Assembly: GCF_900129375.1 (NCBI RefSeq)
Contig: NZ_FQVN01000002.1
Coordinates: 62,001-126,000 of the forward strand
DNA length: 64,000 nucleotides
Direction of reading: 5' to 3'
Source: Streptoalloteichus hindustanus
GTDB lineage: Bacteria > Actinomycetota > Actinomycetes > Mycobacteriales > Pseudonocardiaceae
Made by a program: the position numbers and the translations under genes. Positions 32,184 to 41,729 of this stretch are shown here, piece by piece. The notes beneath the pieces were generated by a model. It had not been told where the DNA came from. It saw only the letters and a program-made list of their open reading frames with translations, and ran no database searches. Positions within the stretch are counted from its first letter, which is position 1, and each line of letters starts with the position of its first letter.

Positions 32184-33026
32184 TCACGCCTTCGGGGCGA
32201 GCAGCCCGTTGATGTAGCCGTAGTCGAGGGCGCCCGCGAGCTCCGCGGACGAGCCCTTCGAGAGCAGCTCCCTGATGCTGCGCTGGGCCACCGCGTAGGC
32301 GGCGGAGGCGACGCCCGAACCGACGCTGACGCGGGCCACGCCCAGCTCCGCCAGCTCGGGAACCGTCGGGTGCTCCGGCCGCCAGGCGAGGATGTTCAGC
32401 GGCGCGTCGATCCCCTTGACCAGGGCGCTCACCGTGTCCTTGTCGACCACGGCTGGCACGAAGATGCCGGAGGCGCCGGCCGCCAGGTACGCGGCCGCGC
32501 GGTCCAGCGTCTCCTGGAGCCGGGTGGCGGGGTCGCCGGCCTGCCGGATGTAGGTGTCGACGCGGGCGTTGACGTACAGGGGGACGTCGGCCGCGTCCGC
32601 GGCCTGACGCGCCGCCCGCAGGCGCTCCACCTGCTCGTCGACCGCCCGCAGCGGGGTCGATCCCGAGAAGACGCCGTCCTCCAGGTTGACGCCGATGGCG
32701 CCGGCGTCGAGCACCTGGCGGATCGTCTCGGCCAGTTCCTCGGGCGACTCGCCGAAGCCGGTCTCGATGTCCGCGGTGACCGGAACGTTGACGGCGGCGG
32801 CAACCCTGGCGACGACGTCGACGGCGGCGTCCCGGCCGAGCCGGTCGCCGTCGGCGATCCCCAGGCTCCAGGCGACGCCGGCGCTGGTCGTGGCGACCGC
32901 CGGCGAGCCGGCGTCCTCGATGATCCGCGCGCTGGCCACGTCCCAGGCGTTGGCCAGGACCAGCGGCTCTCCCTTGCGGTGCAGTTCGTGGAACAGCAGG
33001 GCCTTGTCACGTTGCGAGATCGTCAT
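32184..33026 (-). CDS. Isocitrate lyase/PEP mutase superfamily enzyme
   Basis: 280 residues. The fold markers are VLANAWDVASARIIEDAG, the metal-binding DIETGFGE (often D-x-D/E-x-G-F/Y-G) and VNLEDG. This is the PEP mutase/2-methylisocitrate-lyase-like group. Members cleave or rearrange C-C or C-P bonds of 2-oxo acids. The lyase lid motif KRCGH is not seen, which argues against true isocitrate lyase. No phosphonate genes are near. Confidence 0.85.
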   Translation of the reverse strand: MTISQRDKALLFHELHRKGEPLVLANAWDVASARIIEDAGSPAVATTSAGVAWSLGIADGDRLGRDAAVDVVARVAAAVNVPVTADIETGFGESPEELAETIRQVLDAGAIGVNLEDGVFSGSTPLRAVDEQVERLRAARQAADAADVPLYVNARVDTYIRQAGDPATRLQETLDRAAAYLAAGASGIFVPAVVDKDTVSALVKGIDAPLNILAWRPEHPTVPELAELGVARVSVGSGVASAAYAVAQRSIRELLSKGSSAELAGALDYGYINGLLAPKA

Positions 33027-33287
33027 GGGCACAGTCAAGCAGCCGGGGCGAAAGGGTCCCGGCGGATATTCGCCACATTCGTTCGTTTGGTGTGAGGGCT
33101 TGACGTCGCCGGGGACCGCGCCACTCGCCGACGGGACGACAGCCGACCCCCTGGTCGCCGTCCCCGGCGTCGGACCCGACAGTCGTTGATCGAGTACGGT
33201 CGTTGTGATGTCGATCAACATCGGCGGCTCCCGGGTGGACGGTGTGGCCGGGGGCCTTCCGCCGACGGTGTTCGGAGAGGGAGCGCG

Positions 33288-34226
33288 ATGACCGATCCTG
33301 CCCGTGTCGACGTGCACCAGCACGTGCTTCCGCCCGACTACGTCCGATGGCTGGCGGGCCACGGCATCCACGACTCCGGCGGGCGCCCGTTGCCCGAGTG
33401 GAGCGCGGACCTGGCGCTGGACGTCATGGACCGGCGGTCGATCGCCACGGCGATCCTCTCGGTCACCTTTCCCGGTGTGCACCTGGGCGACGACGCCGAG
33501 GCCAGGGAGATGGCCGGCCGCGTCAACGAGTTCAGCGCCGGCCTCGTGCGCGACCGTCCGGACCGGTTCGGTTTCTTCGCGAGCGTGCCGCTGCCCGATG
33601 TGGACGGCGCTCTCGACGCGGTGGCCCACGCCTTCGACGACCTGTCCGCCGACGGGGTCGTGTTGTTGGCCAACAGCGCGGGCACGTACCTCGGCGCCGA
33701 GGAGCTCGATCCGTTGATGGCCGAACTGGATCGGCGCTCGGCCGTGGTGTTCGTGCACCCGGCCGTCCTGCCGGGAGCGCCGGTGCCGGGCATCCCGCCG
33801 GTCGCCGCGGACTTCCTGCTCGACACCACCCGCGCGGTGGTGAACCTGGTTCGGCGGGAGATTCCCTCGCGCTTCCCCCGAATCCGGTTCGTGCTGGCCC
33901 ACGCGGGCGCGTTCGTGCCCTACGCGGCACACCGCCTCGCCCTCGCGCTCTCCTTCGAGACCGGCAGGGAAATCCCGTCCCTGCTGGAGGAACTGCGGAG
34001 CTTCTACTTCGACATCGCCCTGTCCGGCACGCCGGACACCCTGCCCAGCCTGCTCGCGTTCGCCCGACCCGGGCACGTGCTGTACGGCAGCGACTGGCCG
34101 CTCGCGCCCGAGCCCGCCGTGGCCTACTTCGACCAGCAGTTGGCGTCCTACGAGGGGTTGGACCCCGACCGCCGGCGCGAGATCGACAACGGGAACGCGA
34201 AGCTGCTGTTCCCCCGCCTTTCCTGA
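33288..34226 (+). CDS. Amidohydrolase (ACMSD-like)
   Basis: 312 residues from the ATG at 33288 after GGAGAGGGAG. The metal site begins with VDVHQHVLP (H-x-H) and includes FVHPAVLPG, LAHAGAF and GSDWPLAP (the catalytic aspartate), as in the amidohydrolase_2 group with ACMSD and decarboxylases. The substrate is likely an aromatic acid or lactone. It ends at a perfect hairpin shared with the convergent MDR gene. Confidence 0.88.
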   Translation: MTDPARVDVHQHVLPPDYVRWLAGHGIHDSGGRPLPEWSADLALDVMDRRSIATAILSVTFPGVHLGDDAEAREMAGRVNEFSAGLVRDRPDRFGFFASVPLPDVDGALDAVAHAFDDLSADGVVLLANSAGTYLGAEELDPLMAELDRRSAVVFVHPAVLPGAPVPGIPPVAADFLLDTTRAVVNLVRREIPSRFPRIRFVLAHAGAFVPYAAHRLALALSFETGREIPSLLEELRSFYFDIALSGTPDTLPSLLAFARPGHVLYGSDWPLAPEPAVAYFDQQLASYEGLDPDRRREIDNGNAKLLFPRLS

Positions 34227-34250
34227 GCCGGCTCCCGGGTCGTCGCGCGC

Positions 34251-34280
34251 CGTCCGTCCACTGTCCTCAGTGGACGGACG
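34251..34280. terminator. Perfect 13-bp bidirectional hairpin
   Basis: CGTCCGTCCACTG-TCCT-CAGTGGACGGACG. The right arm includes the stop codon of the MDR gene. It is the best example of the TCCACTG/CAGTGGA element that recurs at gene ends in this window. Confidence 0.75.
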
Positions 34281-35208
34281 GTCGGAGCGCGACCTTGCCC
34301 CGGTTGGCGCGGGCCTGGATGACGGCGTAGGCCCGTGCCACCTCCTCCAGGGGGAACTCGGCGTGGACGACCGGGCACAGCCGCCCGTCCGCGTGGAAGT
34401 CCCACAGCTCGCGGCGCATCCGCTCCACCACCTCGGGCCGGGCGGACGCGAGGCGGCCGACCGCGAAGCCGACCACGCCGCGCATCCCCGCGCGCAGCGC
34501 GTTCGCGTCGACCTGCCCGCCGGCGGCGCTGTAGGAGACCAGTCGCCCGAAGGGTGCCAGCGCCTCGACCCCGCGTCGCAGGACGTCGCCGCCCACGCCG
34601 TCGATCACCACGTCGACCGGCTCGCCCCAGTCCTCGTCGTCGTAGCAGACCACCTCGTCGGCGCCCAGATCCCGCGCGAAGTCCGCTTTGTCCCGCGACC
34701 CGACCGCCGCGACCACCGTGGCCGCGCCCAGTGCCCTGGCCAGTTGCACGGCCACGTGCCCAACCCCGCCGGCGGCGGCCGTGACGAGCACGCGCTCGCC
34801 CTCGGCGACGCGGCCCGCGCGCAGCGCGCCGAGCGCGACCAGGCCGCTGCGGGCCACGACCATGGCGTCCACCGGCCGCACGTCCGCCGGCGCCGCGTCG
34901 AGCAGCGCGACCGGCGCGGCGACGAACTCCGCGTGGGCGCCGTCGAACACGACGCCGGCGACGCGCTCACCCACGCGGAACTTCCGCACGTCGGGCCCGA
35001 GGGCCACGACCTCGCCGGCGATCTCCCCGCCCGGACAGGAAGGCAACGACGTGGCCGGCCCGGACCGGAGGTGGCCCAGCATCGGCAGCGTCGCGCCCAC
35101 CGCCGCCACCCGGACCAGCACCTCGCCCGGCCCCGGCTCCGGGACCGGCGCCTCCTCGATCCGCAGGACCTCGGGTCCGCCGTGCTCGTGGTGCCGCAGT
35201 CGGCGCAC
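34267..35208 (-). CDS. Zinc-independent quinone reductase (MDR family)
   Basis: 313 residues. The Rossmann motif AAAGGVGHVAVQLARALGA is near residue 150 and is followed by VVAAVGSRDKADFARDLGAD. There are no catalytic zinc cysteines, so this is the quinone oxidoreductase/enoyl-reductase side of the MDR family. It is divergent from a TetR gene, with palindromes between them. It probably acts in quinone or electrophile detoxification. Confidence 0.88.
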   Translation of the reverse strand: MRRLRHHEHGGPEVLRIEEAPVPEPGPGEVLVRVAAVGATLPMLGHLRSGPATSLPSCPGGEIAGEVVALGPDVRKFRVGERVAGVVFDGAHAEFVAAPVALLDAAPADVRPVDAMVVARSGLVALGALRAGRVAEGERVLVTAAAGGVGHVAVQLARALGAATVVAAVGSRDKADFARDLGADEVVCYDDEDWGEPVDVVIDGVGGDVLRRGVEALAPFGRLVSYSAAGGQVDANALRAGMRGVVGFAVGRLASARPEVVERMRRELWDFHADGRLCPVVHAEFPLEEVARAYAVIQARANRGKVALRPSVH

Positions 35209-35235
35209 GGGCGCCTCCCTCTCGTCGTCTTGTTC

Positions 35236-35266
35236 TTAGGTCGGGTCTAACTATAGGTCGGACCTA
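35236..35266. promoter_or_regulatory. TetR operator pair at the MDR/tetR divergent promoter
   Basis: TAGGTC-G-GACCTA is a perfect dyad at 35254-35266. TTAGGTC...GGTCTAA at 35236-35250 is a weaker copy. The two are 18 bp apart centre to centre, between the MDR and tetR genes. Confidence 0.65.
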
Positions 35267-35312
35267 AGTTTGGGACAAGGCTAAACTCCGGTCGGACCTC
35301 GGGAGGTGGGCG

Positions 35313-36023
35313 ATGGCCGCTGTGGGCGCCCGGCACGCGGGCACTGGACACGGAGGCACCGGACACGCGGGCGCCGGGCTGCGGGAGCTGCGGAAGCGGC
35401 AGACCCGGCAGGCGATCTCGGACAGCGCGACCCGGCTGTTCCTCAAGCACGGCTTCGCCGAGGTCACGATCGCGGACGTCGCTGCGGCGGCGGGCGTGGC
35501 CAAGATGACCGTCACCAACTACTTCCCGCGCAAGGAGGATCTCGCGCTCGACGCGTACGAGGAGGTCGTCGACCGTCCTGCCCGCGTCGTCTCCGAGCGG
35601 CCGGCCGGCGAGTCCGCCCTCGCCGCGCTCCGCCGCGCCTATCTCGCGGGAGTGGCGGAACGGGACCCCGTCCTCGGCTTCTGCGGACCCGCCTTCGCCC
35701 GCATGATCGTGGACAGTCCCGCGCTGCTCGCCCGGCTCCGGGAGATCCACGAGCAGCAGGAGGACGCGCTCGCCGCCGCGCTCGCCGACGAGGTGGACGG
35801 CGACGACGACCTCACGGTGCGCGCCGCCGCCGCGCTGATCGGCTCGGTCCACCGAGTCCTGTTCCACGAGACGTTGCGGCGAATCCTGGCGGGCGAGGCT
35901 CACGAGCGGGTCGCCGACGCGATCACCGCCTCCGCCGTACGTGCTTTCGGCCTGGTGGAACCCTCCCTCGGGCGGCTGGGTCGGAAAGGGAGGGGAGCTG
36001 ACCGGGAAGCGCGGCGCCCTTGA
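35313..36023 (+). CDS. TetR-family regulator with Gly/His-rich N-terminus
   Basis: 236 residues from an ATG after GGGAGGTGGGCG. A low-complexity start (ARHAGTGHGGTGHAGAG) precedes the TetR HTH (VTIADVAAAAGVAKMTVTNYFPRKED). The C-terminal part is helical with no named ligand site. It should repress the divergent MDR gene and itself. Confidence 0.9.
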   Translation: MAAVGARHAGTGHGGTGHAGAGLRELRKRQTRQAISDSATRLFLKHGFAEVTIADVAAAAGVAKMTVTNYFPRKEDLALDAYEEVVDRPARVVSERPAGESALAALRRAYLAGVAERDPVLGFCGPAFARMIVDSPALLARLREIHEQQEDALAAALADEVDGDDDLTVRAAAALIGSVHRVLFHETLRRILAGEAHERVADAITASAVRAFGLVEPSLGRLGRKGRGADREARRP

Positions 36024-36050
36024 TAATCCCCAACGTTGAGCTAAGGGCGT

Positions 36051-36397
36051 GTGGCTGACGACCTGTGGCCGGTCGGCATCGTCGGCCGGGTGCAGCGACT
36101 GGCCCGGGTGCTGGACCGCGAGCTGCGGACGTTCTACGCGGAACGCTGCCTGGAGACGTGGGAGTTCGGCGTGCTCACCACGTAGGGCGGTCGAGACCGC
36201 CCTACGAGTTGACCGCGTCCGGCCTCCTGAAGGCCACGATGGTCACCTCGGGCGCGATCACCAACCGCATCGACCGGGCAGAGTACGAGCGGTTCACCGG
36301 GACGCTGCGCTCACTGCTGGAGACTTCGGCGACACCTGCCTGTCCTGACGGAGGCACGGGACCTCCGTCGCCCCTGCCGACGGGGTTCCCGCCGTGA
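36051..36397 (+). pseudogene. MarR-family regulator, decayed
   Basis: The first 44 codons read as a MarR start (GIVGRVQRLARVLDRELRTFY, WEFGVLTT) and end at TAG 36183. A shifted frame then gives RPPYELTASGLLKATMVTSGAITNRIDR, which is the MarR recognition helix region. It passes abruptly to a short C-terminal piece (ERFTGTLRSLLE). Thus there is one frameshift, and the wing and dimer region are deleted. A palindromic AACGTT lies upstream. Confidence 0.7.
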
Positions 36398-36437
36398 CGT
36401 GTCCTCTGCGGACGAGATCTGTCGTGTCCGTGCGACG

Positions 36438-36480
36438 ACGCCGCCGTGATCACGGACGGTCTCCGTGAGCACGGCGGCGT
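36438..36480. terminator. Long hairpin between MarR relic and TIGR03086 gene
   Basis: ACGCCGCCGTG...TCACGGA pairs with TCCGTGA...CACGGCGGCGT (19-bp stem with one mismatch, 5-nt loop). Confidence 0.65.
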
Positions 36481-36532
36481 TGACGACAGAGGAGCGAGTG
36501 TCCTCAGTGGACGTCGGAGCTGGCGCGGGACG

Positions 36533-37114
36533 TCAGCGGACGGTCCCGTCCCACTGCCACGCCTGGCGGCGCTCCAGGCCGGGCAGCGCGAGGCGGCCCG
36601 TGCACCAGAGAAGGGTTTCGGCCGGGCCGTGCCCGGTGGGCGCGTCGGGGAAGATCCGGGCGACGGCCGGCGCGCAGAGCTCGTCCGGGGGCGTCCAGTC
36701 GAAGCCCAGGGTGCGGGTGATGTCGTGGGTGTGCACGACCAGCTCGGTGACGCCCATGGCGGCGAAGCCGGCGCGGTCGGAGTGGCCCCAGGGGTGCCAG
36801 GCCCGCACCTCGGGCGCGGTCTCGCGGACCGTCGAGGCGAGCAGCGTGGCCGCGATGCGGATGCCCTCCAGGCAGGCCGGAACGGGCGCCTGCGGGTCCA
36901 GCGAGGCGAAGAGGGTGATGTACCGGTCGGTGGGGCGCGCGACGAGCAGGCCCGCGTAGCCGACGATCCCGAGGGCGAGGTGGTCCAGCGTCGTCCGGCA
37001 GCTCCAGTCCAGGTCGCCGGCGTCGCGTGACCAGTCCTGGTCGGCGCCCCTCGCCAGGACGTCGGTGCACTCGGTGGCGGTCGCGAGCAGGAGTTCGGGC
37101 CAAGACGTCGTCAT
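36533..37114 (-). CDS. TIGR03086-like/mycothiol-type DinB protein
   Basis: 193 residues from ATG 37114. It resembles the maleylpyruvate-isomerase N-terminal/DinB family: TTLDHLALGIVGYAG has the first metal-type histidine, and ELVVHTHDITRTLGFDW is the typical H-x-x-D region of that four-helix fold. Members bind a metal and often use mycothiol. The specific reaction is unknown. Confidence 0.8.
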   Translation of the reverse strand: MTTSWPELLLATATECTDVLARGADQDWSRDAGDLDWSCRTTLDHLALGIVGYAGLLVARPTDRYITLFASLDPQAPVPACLEGIRIAATLLASTVRETAPEVRAWHPWGHSDRAGFAAMGVTELVVHTHDITRTLGFDWTPPDELCAPAVARIFPDAPTGHGPAETLLWCTGRLALPGLERRQAWQWDGTVR

Positions 37115-37366
37115 CGTGTCGTCCTTGTCGTGCGGGCGGGGAAGGGGCGAGCGTCGGTGCGGGCACCGGTCCATCGCGTGAGTGGAGCTCGTGCCGCCGG
37201 CCGGTCGGGGGCAGCCCGCGCCGTTTCCGCGACAGGTCAGTCCACAATGGACTCACTGCGTCGTGTCGGGCGCTGCTCCTGTGCCACCAGGTTTCCACCG
37301 TCCTCTCGCGACGGACAGTGGCAGGACTGACGACATTCGCAAAATTCGTGCCGTAGCATTCCTGTC

Positions 37367-38377
37367 GTGCGCCCCGGTTCCGTCGCCGTCGTCGTCCTCG
37401 ACCCCGACATCCCCCTGTGGGACCTGTACGAGTTGGGCATCACCTGCACCGTGTTCGGCATCCCGCAGCCCGACCTCGCCCCGACCTGGTACGACCTTCG
37501 GCTGTGCGCGGCGCGCCCGGCGGCGTCGCGGGCCGCCGCCGGTTTCGTCCTCAGGACGGACCACGGGCTGGACGACCTGGTCGACGCCGACACCGTGATC
37601 GTCCCCTCGGTGCCGGACGAGTGCGCCAGGAACGGCGAGGAACTGCCACCGGAGCTCCTCGACGCGCTGCGCGCGGCCAGCGAACGCGGCGCGCGCGTGG
37701 TTTCCCTCTGCACGGGCGCTTTCGCGCTCGCCGCCGCCGGCCTCCTCGACGGCCGGCGGGCCACCTCCCACTGGATGTACACCGACCTCCTGGCCCGCCG
37801 GTACCCGGAGGTGCTCGTCGACGACTCCGTGCTCTACGTCGACGACGGCGACGTGCTCACCAGCGCCGGCCTCACCGCCGGCCTCGACCTGTGCCTGCAC
37901 CTGGTCCGCTCCGACCTCGGCGCGCACGTGGCCAACCAGCTCGCCCGCCGGATGGTGGTCCCCGCCCACCGGCCCGGCGGTCAGTCGCCGTTCATCGAGC
38001 TCCCCGTGCCCGAGACCGACGACGACAGCCTCGCGCCCGTGCTCCAGTGGGCCACCGAGCGGCTGGACCAACCCCTGACCGTCGACGACCTGGCGAAACG
38101 GGCCGGGATGAGCCCGCGCACCTTCTTCCGCCGACTGCGGTCCGCCACCGGCAGCACCCCGTTGCGCTGGCTCCTGCACCAGCGGCTCGCGCACGCGCGC
38201 GGCCTGCTGGAGGCCACCACCCTGCCGGTCGACCAGGTCAGCCAGCGCAGCGGACTGGGCACGGCGGCCAACCTGCGACGGCACTTCACCCTCCACATAG
38301 GAGTCTCGCCCACCGAGTACCGGCGCTCCTTTCTCAGCCCGCGGGCGGGACAGGAGGAGAGCGGGCCGCGGCCGTGA
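37367..38377 (+). CDS. GlxA-family AraC regulator, second copy
   Basis: 336 residues from a GTG. The domain order equals the gene at 25782: DJ-1/PfpI-like with VSLCTGAFALAAAG, then two AraC HTH units (LTVDDLAKRAGMSPRTFFRR and DQVSQRSGLGTAANLRRHF). By eye the DJ-1 part is well conserved between the copies. The start has no ribosome binding site, and TAGCAT lies about 8 bp before it, again suggesting a leaderless message. It is convergent with the BTAD regulator, 25 bp away. Confidence 0.88.
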   Translation: MRPGSVAVVVLDPDIPLWDLYELGITCTVFGIPQPDLAPTWYDLRLCAARPAASRAAAGFVLRTDHGLDDLVDADTVIVPSVPDECARNGEELPPELLDALRAASERGARVVSLCTGAFALAAAGLLDGRRATSHWMYTDLLARRYPEVLVDDSVLYVDDGDVLTSAGLTAGLDLCLHLVRSDLGAHVANQLARRMVVPAHRPGGQSPFIELPVPETDDDSLAPVLQWATERLDQPLTVDDLAKRAGMSPRTFFRRLRSATGSTPLRWLLHQRLAHARGLLEATTLPVDQVSQRSGLGTAANLRRHFTLHIGVSPTEYRRSFLSPRAGQEESGPRP

Positions 38378-38402
38378 GCGCCGTGCGCAGTCCTGTGTGG
38401 AC

Positions 38403-41400
38403 TCAGACGGCGGTGACGCGAACCAGCTCCTCGGGCGCGCCGGTGGCGCCGCGCTCGAACTCCACCGCGAACGCGGCCTCGCCGAGCGCGGCCCGCACCC
38501 GGGCCGTGATCCGGTCGACGTCGCCCCGCTCGGCGGGCGGCAGGGGCGCGGCCACGGACTCCCGCGCGGCGGTGGCCGCGCCCAACAGGGCGGCGGCGTG
38601 GCCGTGGCGCCCGGCGAGGGACCGCGCCCCGGCGAGCCCCTCCAGGGCCAGCGCCACCGACCGCGGATCACCGGTGGTGCGCGCGGCCTCCAGGCTTTCG
38701 TTGTGCAGGGCCAACGCCGCGTCCGCGTCGCCGCGCTCCTCGGCGACGAAACCCAGTTCGGCCAGGATCAACGCGAGCCCCAGGTCCCCGTCCACCTGCC
38801 GGCACCAGTCGAGCCAGCGACGCAGGTGCGCCTCCGCGGCGTCGAGCCGGCCCGCGCGCCGGGCGACGAGCCCCAGCCCCACCTCCGCGAACTGCTCGCC
38901 GCGCCGGTGCGACTGCTCGGCGGCCATCCGCAGCGCCCGTTCGTGCAACTCCGTCGCACGCTCGTGCTCGCCGCGCAACAGGGCGGTCCTGCCCAGCTCG
39001 GACAGCAGGTAGGAGACCTCGATCGACAACCCGAGCTCCTCGGCCATCCGCAGCCCGTCCTGTCGCAACTGGACAGTCCACTCGTAGTCCCCGTCGATCT
39101 CGGCCAGCTTGCCGAGCGTGCTGAGCGCCTTGAGCTGGCCCCAGCGGTCGCCCAGCTCCCGGAAGGCGGCCAGGCTCCGCTCGCCGCTGCGCCGTGCGAG
39201 GTCGAGGTCGCCCCGGGAGAGAGCCTGCTCGGCGCGGGTGCCCAGCGCCGCGGCCGCACCCCACTCGTCGCCGAGGGCGTGGAAGCCGTCCAGCATCTGG
39301 CGCACCCGTTCCTCGCGGGCGGCCAGATCGCCGACGCCGATCAGCACGAGGTTCAGGAACCACTCGGCGCGGCACCGCTGTCCCAGGTCGTCGTCGCCGT
39401 CGTAGAGCGCCAACACCTCGCCCGCGCGCTCCGCCAGGTCGGCGCCCTCGCCCATCAGGATCGCCATGCTCATGTGCCAGGTCATCGCGGCCACGTGTGC
39501 GGCGTGGCCCCGGGAGGAGTGGTTCTCGATGATCGCCAGGGCCATGGTGAGCGACCGGTGCCCCTCGCCGAGGCGGCCGCGGAGGAACCAGTACCAGGAC
39601 AAGGAGTTCACCAACCGCAGCGCGAGGTCGACGTCCCGGTGCCGCACCGCGCTGTCCAGCGCGACGCGCAGGTTCGGCGTCTCCGCGTCGAGCCGTTCCA
39701 GCCATCGTTGTTGGTCCCGGCCGCGGAGCTCCACGTCGGCCCGCAGCGCCAGTTCCGTGTAGTAGTGGCGATGGCGCTGGCGCACCTGCTCGATCTCACC
39801 GGCCTCCCGGAGGCGTTCGAGGCAGTAGGCCGCGACGGACTCCAGCAACCGGTACCGCAGGCCGCCGTCCGACCCGTCGACCACGACGACGAGCGAGCGG
39901 TCCACCAGCCGGGTCAACAGGTCCAGGACCTCGTGCGCCTTCACGCCGTCCCCGGCGCACACGGTCTCGGCGGCCTCCAGGGCGCATCCCTCGGCGTGCA
40001 CGGCCAGCCGCCGCAGGACGACGCGCTCGGCCTCGGTCAGCAGCTCCCAACTCCAGTCGATCATCGCCCGGAGGGTCTGCTGCCGGGCCGGCGCGCCCCG
40101 GTGTCCGGAGGCCAACAGCCGGAACCGGTCGTCGAGCCGGTCCAGCAGCTCGGGCACGCCGAGCGCGCGCACGCGGGTGGCGGCCAGCTCCAGCGCCAGC
40201 GGAATCCCGTCCAGGCAACGGCAGATCGCGGCGACGGTGGCCGCGTTGTCCGCGGTGAGGCGAAAACCGGGGGAGGCGGCGGAGGCGCGTGCCACGAACA
40301 GCTGGATGGCGCTGAACTGTTCCAGTGTCACCGGGTCGGAATCCGCGGTCGGCGTGGGTAGTTCCAGTGGCGGCACTGTCCACAGTGTCTCCCCAGCCAG
40401 CCCGACCGGCTCCTGACTCGTCGCCAGGACCCGCACGTCCGGCGCGCCGCCCAGCAGCACGTCGACGAACTCGGCGACCGCGTCGACCACGTGCTCGCAG
40501 TTGTCGAGCACGAGCAGCATCCGCTTGGCGCGCAGGGTTTCGGTGAGCCGGTGGGCCAGGTCGGCCGGTCGTGTGCCCGGCGTGGAGTCGGCGGCGGCGT
40601 CGTCGCGGATCTCCAGCGCCGCCGCCACGGTCTCGGCCACTTCGGTCAGCGTGCACGACGTCGTCATCTCGGTCTGCCAGCCGCGACCGGCGAGCTCGAC
40701 CAGCCACACGCCGTCCGGGTAGCGGGGGAGCAGTTCCGCAGCCGCGGCCAGCGCCAGCCGGGTCTTGCCCACTCCGCCCGGCCCGGTGAGCGTCACCAGT
40801 CGGTGCCGGTCGAGCAGGGAGCGCACGTCGTCGAGCGCCTCGGCCCTGCCGACCAGGTGGGTGATCGGCGCGGGCAGGTTCGTGCGCGGTCGCGCGGCCG
40901 GGGAAACGGGCGGCGGCGCGGCGGCGAGTGCCGGGTCCTGCCGCAGGATCGCCTGGTGCAGGGCGGTCAGCTCGGGGTTGGGGTCGACGCCCAGCTCCTC
41001 GGCCAGCCGGTCCCGGAGCTCGCGGTAGCTGTCCAGGGCCTCGCTCTGCCGCCCGGAGCGGTAGAGGGCCCGCAGGTGGGCCGCGCGCAGCCGTTCCCGG
41101 AGGGGGTGGCGGGCGACCAGGTCGGCCAGCTCGCCGACCAGCGTCCCGTGCTCGCCGAGGGCCAACCGCGCCTCGGCCTGCTCCTCGACGGCGACTAGGC
41201 GCAGCTCGCCCAGCCGGTGGATCACGGGTCGGGCGAACTCGCTGTCGGCGAAGTCGGCGAACGCCGGCCCGCGCCACAGCGCGAGGGCGTCGGTGAGCAG
41301 TGCGGCCCGGGTGGCGGGGTCGTCGGTGGAGCGGGCTTCGGCGACCAGCGCGGTGAACCGCTCCGCGTCCACGGCGTCGGCGTCGACCCGGAGCAGGTAA

Positions 41401-41672
41401 CCCGGCGGGCGGGACAGCACGAGGTCCCGGCCGCCCGGCTCGGCCTCGGCCAGCGCCCGGCGGAGCTGCGACACCTTGGCCTGCACCGCGCCGGCGGGAT
41501 TCGACGGTGGGGTCGCGCCCCACAGGTCCTCGACCAGCCGGTCCGTCGACACCGGACGGCCCCGGTGCGCCAGCAGGTCGGCCAACAGGGCGCGGACCTT
41601 CAGCTCGGGAACCCGGACCGGTCTCCCGTCCGCCGTCCAGACCTCCAACGGACCGAGCACCCCGAAACGCAC
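38403..41672 (-). CDS. BTAD/AfsR-like regulator with NB-ARC and TPR domains
   Basis: 1089 residues. An OmpR-like winged helix (1-95; FGVLGPLEVW, VPELKVRALLADLLAHRG) and BTAD domain (about 96-245) are followed by an NB-ARC ATPase with P-loop TGPGGVGKTRLALAAA and LLVLDNCEHV, then a TPR region to the end. This is the AfsR/SARP-like plan, a little longer than AfsR. It likely binds heptamer repeats; four CCGAAGC repeats lie between its start and the divergent reductase gene. Such proteins often control secondary metabolism, although no biosynthetic cluster is present here. Confidence 0.92.
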   Translation of the reverse strand: MRFGVLGPLEVWTADGRPVRVPELKVRALLADLLAHRGRPVSTDRLVEDLWGATPPSNPAGAVQAKVSQLRRALAEAEPGGRDLVLSRPPGYLLRVDADAVDAERFTALVAEARSTDDPATRAALLTDALALWRGPAFADFADSEFARPVIHRLGELRLVAVEEQAEARLALGEHGTLVGELADLVARHPLRERLRAAHLRALYRSGRQSEALDSYRELRDRLAEELGVDPNPELTALHQAILRQDPALAAAPPPVSPAARPRTNLPAPITHLVGRAEALDDVRSLLDRHRLVTLTGPGGVGKTRLALAAAAELLPRYPDGVWLVELAGRGWQTEMTTSCTLTEVAETVAAALEIRDDAAADSTPGTRPADLAHRLTETLRAKRMLLVLDNCEHVVDAVAEFVDVLLGGAPDVRVLATSQEPVGLAGETLWTVPPLELPTPTADSDPVTLEQFSAIQLFVARASAASPGFRLTADNAATVAAICRCLDGIPLALELAATRVRALGVPELLDRLDDRFRLLASGHRGAPARQQTLRAMIDWSWELLTEAERVVLRRLAVHAEGCALEAAETVCAGDGVKAHEVLDLLTRLVDRSLVVVVDGSDGGLRYRLLESVAAYCLERLREAGEIEQVRQRHRHYYTELALRADVELRGRDQQRWLERLDAETPNLRVALDSAVRHRDVDLALRLVNSLSWYWFLRGRLGEGHRSLTMALAIIENHSSRGHAAHVAAMTWHMSMAILMGEGADLAERAGEVLALYDGDDDLGQRCRAEWFLNLVLIGVGDLAAREERVRQMLDGFHALGDEWGAAAALGTRAEQALSRGDLDLARRSGERSLAAFRELGDRWGQLKALSTLGKLAEIDGDYEWTVQLRQDGLRMAEELGLSIEVSYLLSELGRTALLRGEHERATELHERALRMAAEQSHRRGEQFAEVGLGLVARRAGRLDAAEAHLRRWLDWCRQVDGDLGLALILAELGFVAEERGDADAALALHNESLEAARTTGDPRSVALALEGLAGARSLAGRHGHAAALLGAATAARESVAAPLPPAERGDVDRITARVRAALGEAAFAVEFERGATGAPEELVRVTAV

Positions 41673-41729
41673 GTCGTCACGGTAGTGCAGGGCGCCGACA
41701 CGTCAGCCGGCTCGCTCTTCGGCACGCGC

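Noticed and set aside
32184-33026. A phosphonate biosynthesis locus based on the PEP-mutase-like gene
   Set aside because: No phosphonopyruvate decarboxylase or other phosphonate gene is nearby.
38397-40361. A 654-residue plus-strand frame
   Set aside because: It is antisense to the BTAD regulator and has the composition of a GC-rich shadow frame.
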